DNA from: Plakobranchus ocellatus
Lineage: Eukaryota > Mollusca > Gastropoda > Plakobranchidae
NCBI GenBank assembly: GCA_019648995.1
Contig: BLXT01003118.1
Span: 40,449-68,067, forward strand
DNA length: 27,619 nt
Direction: 5' to 3'
Shown here: positions 20,816 through 27,619 of the stretch, one piece after another
How the letters are laid out: every line of letters starts with the position of its first letter
Numbering within the stretch: position 1 is the stretch's first letter
The notes under the pieces: model-generated
The model's input: the letters and a program-made list of their open reading frames with translations, nothing else
The model's database searches: none
What the model was told of the DNA's origin: nothing
Made by a program: the position numbers and the translations under genes

Positions 20816-22616
20816 TCAAAATTGAAAAAATAAAATCTCAATTAACTTGAATGTAGCAGATCTATTAAGTTTGTAGATCCAGAAGACAATTGGACGGAAA
20901 AAAAAAGTGATAGTATGCATCTATCAATATAACATTTTCCTAAAAACTGAAATGTCCTAAAGGAAATTTTCTATAATTCTTTTGAGCAGTAGCAGCAATA
21001 GCATAATATCTTTTTTTCATAGTCTCTCAGGCCACGAGAAACGTACCCCAAATTAAGATAGGATATTATGTGTAGATAAAGCGGCATTGAAAAAAGACAA
21101 AAAGTATATAACAGGAATGTTCAAAAGCAAAACCAACATTATAATTCTATTTCCACTTTAATTGGGAATCTTTTTTAACAGTCACTCATAGTAATATTCT
21201 TTTATGTTTTTAGTTTTCTCCGTTTACAGATTTAGTGTATTAATGTTAAAATTATTCTGCTCAAAAAACAGGCTTAAAATTTTCTGAAAGTTGCCCACGT
21301 TTTCGAGAACAGATTTTGATTATAGACCTACAAATAGGATCGCTTTAAAAAAAAAAAAAAGCTTTATAGGCGCTGGTTTCTGTACAAAGACACCAATAGC
21401 ATTGCATCATTATTTTTAACTTATTAAATAAAAAAAAAAAAGTTGGGATCTTTTGTGGTGCCAAAAATAAAAAAAAAAATTCAATTGACCGAATTTTAGC
21501 GGAAGCCTCTTTTCCCAAGATGCCTCCATACTTCCCTGTAAATATCATTGCGTCGACCACTATAACAATTTTCTGTCTGTGGCGAAGAAGATTGTAAAAG
21601 TTGCCAACCTGAAATTCTATATGACGGTACTTACAAAGTTAAACAAAAAGAAATTCAGATCAAAGTGTCTCCGGAGTGGTGCTCTTTTTCATTAATAATA
21701 TTATTGTTTATTGAAATACACCCATAGGAGTAGCGGACATAATAAATACCATGAGTCAGTTTTGTCTTCGACAAGAGAAAAATAAATAACTTGGCAAAAG
21801 TTTTTCTCAAGGGGATAATCAAAGCTGACTTTTACTTTTATTTTTTAGTAAGACCACAGTCATAAAAATTTCCTAGGGCTTTTTTGTTCTCTATGAAGAA
21901 CGAAATAATTGGCTATGAAAATATTTATTTGTCTTACAAAGTTACTGATACAGTTGCCTCTGACTTAGTGACCCAAAATCTTCCCGTGAAAAAAAAAAAA
22001 AAAGACAAAAACGAAACAAAACAACAATTTTCGGCGGTTCAAAGGAAACAAATCTTGTACTACCAGAGTGAAATCAGGAAAGCATCCGATAGTTGGTTCT
22101 TGTGCAATCTACCGAAATCTCTTGCTTGCTGCATAAAGCAGAGTACTATAAAATTATACATATCGGTTAATTAATGGCTCACAAATACATTCTTCTTCTT
22201 CTTTAGGTGTCTTGTCTGGGACAGACATTGGCGATCCCATTTCTCCCTCAATCTATTCTCAGTTATTCTTATAAAGTTGTCACTTTTCTTACCTATTGCC
22301 CACGACTTAAGATTTTCAAAAAAACATTATTCTCTGTGTACCTCAATTGCGTTGCCTTCAATGTTTCCAGTGATTAAGAAGCATTCACAGCCCCTGTGTC
22401 GACAAATATGACATAACGATTGTAGTTTGCCTTTCTTATGGTTTTAATTAATCATCGTAGAGACTGCAGATAAAATCATGATTAGAGATAGAATTATGAT
22501 GCATAACCAAACAAAACATATTATTTAGGTTAAATGTTTTAGAAACCACTCCGATCGAATATCAAATATTTGAGTGTAGTACATTTAAAGCTGTTTTTTT
22601 CCTGAATATTTCCTTT
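20816..22616. other. No gene recognised
   Basis: AT-rich with A-runs near 21347 and 21429. Open frames are short and low-complexity. Confidence 0.55.
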
Positions 22617-22964
22617 TTGAAACGAACAAGTCTTACATCCGGACTTAGAATCACTACAACCCTATTCAGTTCTTACCATTGCAAGCCTCACAGAAAGAAG
22701 TCTGGGGCTGCTTTAGCGATTCGAAATGTTCAACAAGCGACCCCTGCCGACTTATTGGGACATATCTCCAGGCAAATGATAAAAAATAGAGTCATAAAGA
22801 CCAAGGATTTGGGTCTATACAGAATTGTAGGTCTGCATGAGCAGAAACAGGAGATGGACAGGTTAGATTGGGAGCAGGTCTGTGGGTATTTGTGATAAAG
22901 TCACTCAGCCTCTCCGTACTACTAAGGATTTAAGACTCCGTCGGACCTCAGGGACCTGACAGAG

Positions 22965-23045
22965 AGCTCGAAAATCGAACCATTAGCCACAAGGGAAGGG
23001 AGGCTACTGCAGTATTCAGTGCGATAACTCCATTGGCAACCCTTG
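22965..23045 (-). mobile_element. Possible second tRNA-like promoter relic
   Basis: On the minus strand, TGCCAATGGAG (near 23038) could be an A box and GGTTCGATTTTC (near 22981) a B box, 57 nt apart. This would fit another tRNA-derived SINE head. The resemblance is partial. Confidence 0.3.
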
Positions 23046-23717
23046 GTATTCTGGAACATGGCTGGTATGTTCAAATGAATAAATATCTCCAGACAACGAA
23101 ACATGCAATGATGGCGGCATACAGGGGGTCAAGTCCATTTGAATGTTGGTAGACTTGTTTTTAACTGCAACCGTCCTCTATATTTAGTGCCATACTCGAA
23201 AATGTCTACGAGATTCATAGAGATGAGAATAATTGTAACCTTGTGTGGTAACCTCATGGTACACTTTCCGTGCAAAGAGGTAATAGTTACATGAAGCTGT
23301 ATGTGACTTAGAAAGTAAATATGGCATGTACAAAAGAATGATAATTATAACGAAACAAACAAAGTTTCGGGCCTTTGGCTTTATCAGGTCATACAGTTCA
23401 AACTTCAAGCGCCACGACACAGTTGGTAGGGAAAGTGCACATGTTACAATATTTAGAAAGTAAATTGCATTCATTCAACCCAAAATTTTAAAAACGAAAA
23501 CAATAATATTAAAGGATAACTAATTACTTGAGAACAATTAGATCGAAATGGAAAAGTAATTTGACTTCACAAAATGTCTAAAGTGAAGAGGAAGGAGGAA
23601 AACTGGTGGGACTCAGAGAGGCAAGAGATGAATAGCTCGGAAAAATAAAGACTGGTTATAAAATAAAAGGGGAAAGAAAGACAACATATAATAAAAAAAA
23701 AAGACGAAAGTGTGTAT

Positions 23718-23933
23718 GAGAGAGAGAGAGAGAGGAATAAATAATGAAAGAGAGAGATAGAGAGAAAAAGAAAGAGAGAGAGAGGGATAAAGAGTGAAAA
23801 AGACAGAGCGAGGAGGAGAAAGAGAGAAAGAAGGAAAAACAGAGAGAGAGGGATAAAGAGCGAAAAAGAGAGAGGAGGAGAAACAGATAAAGAAGAAAAG
23901 AGAGAGGAGGAGAAAGAGAGAAAGAGAGAAAGA
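23718..23933. repeat. GA-rich simple repeat with a 66-bp higher-order period
   Basis: AGAGAG runs interrupted by GGGATAAAGAG blocks at about 23784 and 23850. All long open frames over it are low-complexity artefacts. Confidence 0.9.
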
Positions 23934-24486
23934 TTTTATGTGGGCATATTTTAAAAACCCAAAGTTGTTTTATGGATTTACAAAACGACATTTTATAACT
24001 CTATTTAAATCTCATTGAGAATGTGAAACAAAATAATGATGCAGTTAGACATTAACAATAATGTTCCGGAACTTTGTACGCCGCAAGTCAAAGCTAAAGG
24101 GAAAAAAAATAGCAGTACATGTTTGATGCTCAACTTTTGTTTTCTTGAGAATATCTTTAGGTGAAATAATAAAAATCAGCAATGGGTTTGGCGAGTTAAG
24201 TTAATTTAAAGTAAAATAAAAATTAAAAATCATTCGTTTATTTTTCCACTATCCAACTTTTAAAAACACGCCATCCGATCCTGATTCTTTGCAAGCATCA
24301 GTGCAGTGCAAGTCAAAAAAAAGTATGAACAATATACCCTGATTCGTTGAGAAAACTGATACGCAAATGAGAAAAGATCTCGAACATGATAAGGTCTTGT
24401 GTCTCGGCCAAGATCTCAGTCCATGAAAGTGGATTCTAGGCCCCAGTCAAACAAAACGCTAGGGTAATGTGAGAATATAATGTAAG

Positions 24487-24538
<52 letters not shown>
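24487..24538. repeat. Compound microsatellite (GT)11(GA)15
   Basis: Pure GT dinucleotides from 24487 to 24508, then GA from 24509 to 24538. Confidence 0.98.
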
Positions 24539-24540
<2 letters not shown>

Positions 24541-24597
24541 CTGTAAGAATGACTATGGCATCAAAATTTCAGTGCTGATCATGTAGAGCCTAAGCGT

Positions 24598-24745
24598 AGA
24601 CTCACACTGGAGGCGACGCGACTTGTCATGACTAACTTGAAGGACTGATGTCGCAGTTACTGTGCGCTACCCACTGACAAGTTAGCCTAATAATTTGCGA
24701 AACAAAACTGGCCTCCGACAAGTAGCTGACTTGGTGTGCGCTCGC
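24598..24745. mobile_element. Possible Harbinger-like MITE remnant
   Basis: One end reads TCACACTGGAGGCGACGCGA, similar to ends often seen in PIF/Harbinger-type non-autonomous elements. The other end, reversed, has GCGCACACCAAGTC and ACTTGTCGGAGGCC, sharing the ACTTGTC and GGAGGC words. An internal CTAACTTG/CAAGTTAG stem is present. The termini are not clean and no target duplication is clear. Confidence 0.35.
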
Positions 24746-24939
24746 ACCAAAGAAAGAGAGTATTTAAAAACATGTATTGTTGGACAAGTAAACTGCTGCC
24801 TCTAGTGTGGGCCTATGCTAACAGCAATTCTCCGTCAAAAGCTGAAAGCTGACGAATTCATAATGGAGAGAGACCACCAAAATGATAAATAGTCATTAAT
24901 TTGTCTGACACATTGCGATTTTTTTTTCTCTTTTTCACG

Positions 24940-24982
24940 CTCTCTCTCTCTCTTTCTCTCTATCTCTTTCTCTCTCTCTCTT
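24940..24982. repeat. CT microsatellite
   Basis: Mostly CT dinucleotides with TTT and TAT interruptions. Pyrimidine-rich sequence continues to about 25080. Confidence 0.95.
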
Positions 24983-25116
24983 CTATATAATGCATATATA
25001 CATAACTATCTATCCCTCCCTCTACATCTTTCTCTGTGTCACGCTCTCTCTTACCGACCTATATATCCCTCTCTCTATCTATATTGTTTTTGATTCACAC
25101 CCATATATCATGTTGG

Positions 25117-25197
<81 letters not shown>

Positions 25198-25207
25198 TAT
25201 CATCACC

Positions 25208-25282
<75 letters not shown>

Positions 25283-25391
25283 GTCGTCGTCGACGTCGTC
25301 GTCGTCGTCGTCATCATGATCATCATTATCATCACTGTTGCATCATCATCATCAATATTGCATCATCATCATCATAGTCTTCATCATCATC

Positions 25392-25441
<50 letters not shown>

Positions 25442-25539
25442 TATCACCATCATCATCATCGTCGTCGTTGTCATCATCATCATTATCATCACTGTTGCAT
25501 CATCAATATTGCATCATCTTCATCATCATCATCATCATT

Positions 25540-25594
<55 letters not shown>

Positions 25595-25627
25595 CTATCA
25601 TCATGATCGTCATCAACATCATCATCA
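25117..25627. repeat. Long CAT/ATC trinucleotide array with higher-order structure
   Basis: About 510 bp of CAT repeats with GTC/GAC variants at 25282-25311 and 25460-25471. The sequence TCACTGTTGCATCATC and the CAATATTGCATCATC after it recur 151-157 bp apart, so part of the array was duplicated as a block. Poly-His, poly-Ser and poly-Asp frames here are artefacts. Confidence 0.97.
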
Positions 25628-26242
25628 GTTACTGATCTGATACAGTGACTAGCGTAACTGACTCCTTTTTCTCCTGCCTGTGTTCTTCTTAACCATCGAT
25701 CTTTCGCCGTCCTGCCCAAGTCAGGAACATTCATTGGTGTTCTGACAATATTCAGCGTTTGTCCATATGTAGCAGCTGTTGTCACCTCAATCTTCCCATG
25801 CTGTTTTCTTTTTTTTTTTTTTTCCCTACAACAGCAGCCTCTGGTATCTTTCTTTTTTTCCTCGTTCCGCGCATTTCTTCGGTATCTGTATTTATTTTTC
25901 TTTTAGATAAATGAAGTATTCAAGCTTTTTTTCCCAACATTTAAAAAGCCTTATATAGAATTGGAATAGCAAATATTAATTTGTTTTAATTTTTAAAAAT
26001 AAAAATGGTGATAAAAATATAATAATTGGCCTATTGCACACAGTATTTGTTATGTATATTTAACACCAGACTAAAAAAATCTCTGCAAGGCTCACAGAAA
26101 ATAATATCACTGTAACCTTGGACGATGACGTTGTTAAAACCCTTTCGCGCAACAAGCCGACTGGGAAATCAATAGGCCTACTGATTTTAAATAGTTAAAT
26201 ATTAAGGAGACAATATAAAAAAAGACAAGAATAAAAGATGTC
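25628..26242. other. Spacer between duplication arms, distal part; no gene supported
   Basis: Mixed-composition sequence beside the CAT array, then AT-rich sequence up to the right arm. A T-run lies at about 25808-25824. No domain recognised. Confidence 0.55.
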
Positions 26243-27600
26243 TAAATTTTCAAAAATTTTCAAGATAAATATAAAATTGAAATGCATACACACAAAAAAA
26301 TCTATTTGATTAAAATTCTATGTTATAAAGGCTAGTGGGCCTCACACCACACAATAAATATCTTTGATTATTTTAATTTGCTGTTCCTCAAACATAATGT
26401 TGACTGAACATAAGCTGGTTTAAAAGTATCTTGAATAATTTGATAATTTTTTTTTGTCGTAAAGTACATTGTCATCATTGTTTATTTTAACTTAAAGTGA
26501 TTAATATACGTTGACCACCTTAGGGTGACTTTTACTTTTTCTCCTGTGTTGATTTTCAGAAAGAGCAAAAGATTTTACAGCTTAATTAGAATTAATTTGC
26601 ATCCCTAGGCTCTTTGGAGCACTACTGAGGGAAAATCATCACAACTGCACCAATACCATAATCTCATTAGTAGCAACAAACATTTTATTTCCTATACAAA
26701 AATGGAGTTTTCAATCTCAGGAAATTTCATCGCTCTATTTTTTTTTTTATTGGGTCTTTTTTATGTTTGAGCCAAGCGAGTTCTGGGATCCTACAAGCCT
26801 GCCTGATTTTGCTTCCATCTTGTTCAGTTTCTCAAGGGTTGACAGAGTAGGGAGGCCAGAAAGATCTTCCTGAGACTTGTACAGCTGCAAGCCTGAATGT
26901 AACGAAAATAAAACAAGAAAATCAAACTCAATATTTATATTCTCCTTTGGGTTAGCAATTTAAGTCCACAAAAAGAGTAACTTTTTGTAACTTTTGAAGA
27001 ATCAGGCGTCATATTTCAAATCTTAGAGAGAAATAAATTTTAAGGGGGAAGGGTTGTATGTCTAAAAGAACCAATCCAATTGAGTAACAGGTAACATGTA
27101 TAACTTTTGAGAGTACATTTCTTTTCATAAAAAAAAAGATTTTTGTGAACCTCAAAAGCCTCATACATTGGCTCAGAATCAACACAGCTCTGTGCAAGCT
27201 CAAAGAAAAAAGTTTCATGGCTCACGTGGCCTGGTCTCACGACAGCTAATGTAATTTTTAAACAATAATGAAGTTCATGGTAAGTTCCTTCTCTACTGCT
27301 TTCTTTTTACTGTAAAAGAAAGTGCCTCTCCTGTGATCACAGCATTGTTTCTAAGATAGCTTTACCCAACTCAATCAATAATCTATAATAAGAAAAAAAA
27401 ATTCAAAGGCAAGGGAAGGACAGTATGAGAGAATAATGAATTGAGATCTAACAATGTTTGTTCAAAATAAATTCTATTGCTTAAAAGAAACTTGAGTAAT
27501 GCACAAAAAAAGGTAATGATGTGCAATTTAGATATGCGTCACTTTTACTGGTGAACATACTGCATGATCAGCTCTGAAATAATAACATTTAAATGCTCCC
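26243..27600 (-). repeat. Right arm of the large inverted duplication
   Basis: Reverse complement of 17423-18868 with scattered substitutions and small indels. The order is preserved along the whole arm: downstream sequence, poly(A) signal, terminal exon, intron. The arm runs to the poly-C end of the window, so the duplication may continue beyond it. The arms are separated by about 7.4 kb of unrelated sequence. Confidence 0.9.
26747..26892 (-). CDS. Second, inverted copy of terminal exon 15 (partial gene or duplicate exon)
   Basis: Read on the minus strand, an AG acceptor (TTCAG) precedes 26892, and the frame runs 47 codons to TAA. Against exon 15 I count five substitutions, four of them synonymous and one changing Ser to Asn. 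A one-base shorter A-run near the end replaces the last three residues (DPI) with TQ before an earlier stop. The missing upstream exons would lie beyond the right edge. It could be a working paralogue's last exon, a fresh pseudogene piece, or the other haplotype. No other exon is in the window. Confidence 0.7.
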
Positions 27601-27619
27601 CCCCCCCCCCCCCCCCCCC
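27599..27619. repeat. Poly-C tract at the window end
   Basis: Uninterrupted run of C (G on the other strand) ending the sequence. It abuts the right duplication arm at the position corresponding to the N gap beside the left arm. Confidence 0.95.

Noticed and set aside
23656-23991. Serine/leucine-rich 111-codon minus-strand frame
   Set aside because: Low-complexity reading of the GA simple repeat.
24990-25785. Long open frames of poly-His, poly-Ser, poly-Ile, poly-Met and poly-Asp over the CAT array, including an Asp-rich frame that continues into unique sequence at 25640-25785
   Set aside because: They are the six readings of one trinucleotide repeat. The unique part shows no recognisable domain; a LINE 3' end with a GAT tail was considered but no reverse transcriptase motif is visible.
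25808-25824. Poly-T as the poly-A tail of a minus-strand retrogene
   Set aside because: No open frame or spliced-exon similarity lies next to it, and many T-runs of this kind occur in the window.
27009-27240. Two overlapping minus-strand frames at the right end
   Set aside because: They correspond to intron 14 sequence in the inverted arm. The left arm does not keep these frames open.

Overview
The window looks like a piece of an AT-rich invertebrate genome. It has one split gene with GT-AG introns, long microsatellites, decayed transposon fragments, a run of 42 Ns and a homopolymer at its right end. Low GC, small exons (75-221 nt) separated by introns of 0.3-2.7 kb, and abundant CA/GA/CAT microsatellites fit a metazoan, perhaps a mollusc or other lophotrochozoan. 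I cannot fix the species from sequence alone. No bacterial gene, rRNA gene or CRISPR array is visible.

The main content is one plus-strand gene that I assembled from 15 exons between 2802 and 18379. Reading phase is kept across all 14 introns, giving about 649 codons plus stop. The predicted protein has an N-terminal ubiquitin-like domain, a short linker, about four hydrophobic membrane segments, a long armadillo-repeat solenoid and a Ser/Lys-rich tail. I do not recognise a named family with this order, so no gene symbol is given. The first exon (2802-2876) is the least certain. It rests on a good start context, a matching phase, a good donor and a YY1-like motif over the start codon.

Upstream (1-2800) I see no gene, but several tandem repeats: a CpG-rich 47-bp repeat at 519-630, a 196/182/114-bp repeat at 952-1443 and a 109-bp duplication at 1569-1792. 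Two GC-rich hairpins follow at 2139 and 2578. The introns carry a short Tigger/pogo-like MITE (7099-7274), a 52-bp duplication, a large polypyrimidine tract and copies of a dispersed repeat.

Downstream, the terminal exon and its flanks (17423-18868) recur in inverted orientation at the right end (26243-27600), so the two copies point at each other. The second copy has an intact acceptor, a nearly identical reading frame and a conserved AATAAA. It may be the end of a paralogous, convergently transcribed gene lying beyond the window, or an alternative haplotype joined head-on by the assembler. The roughly 7.4-kb spacer (18869-26242) holds a tRNA-derived SINE-like unit, a 51-bp minisatellite whose period keeps an antisense frame open, GA/GT/CT microsatellites and a 511-bp CAT array, but no gene I can support.
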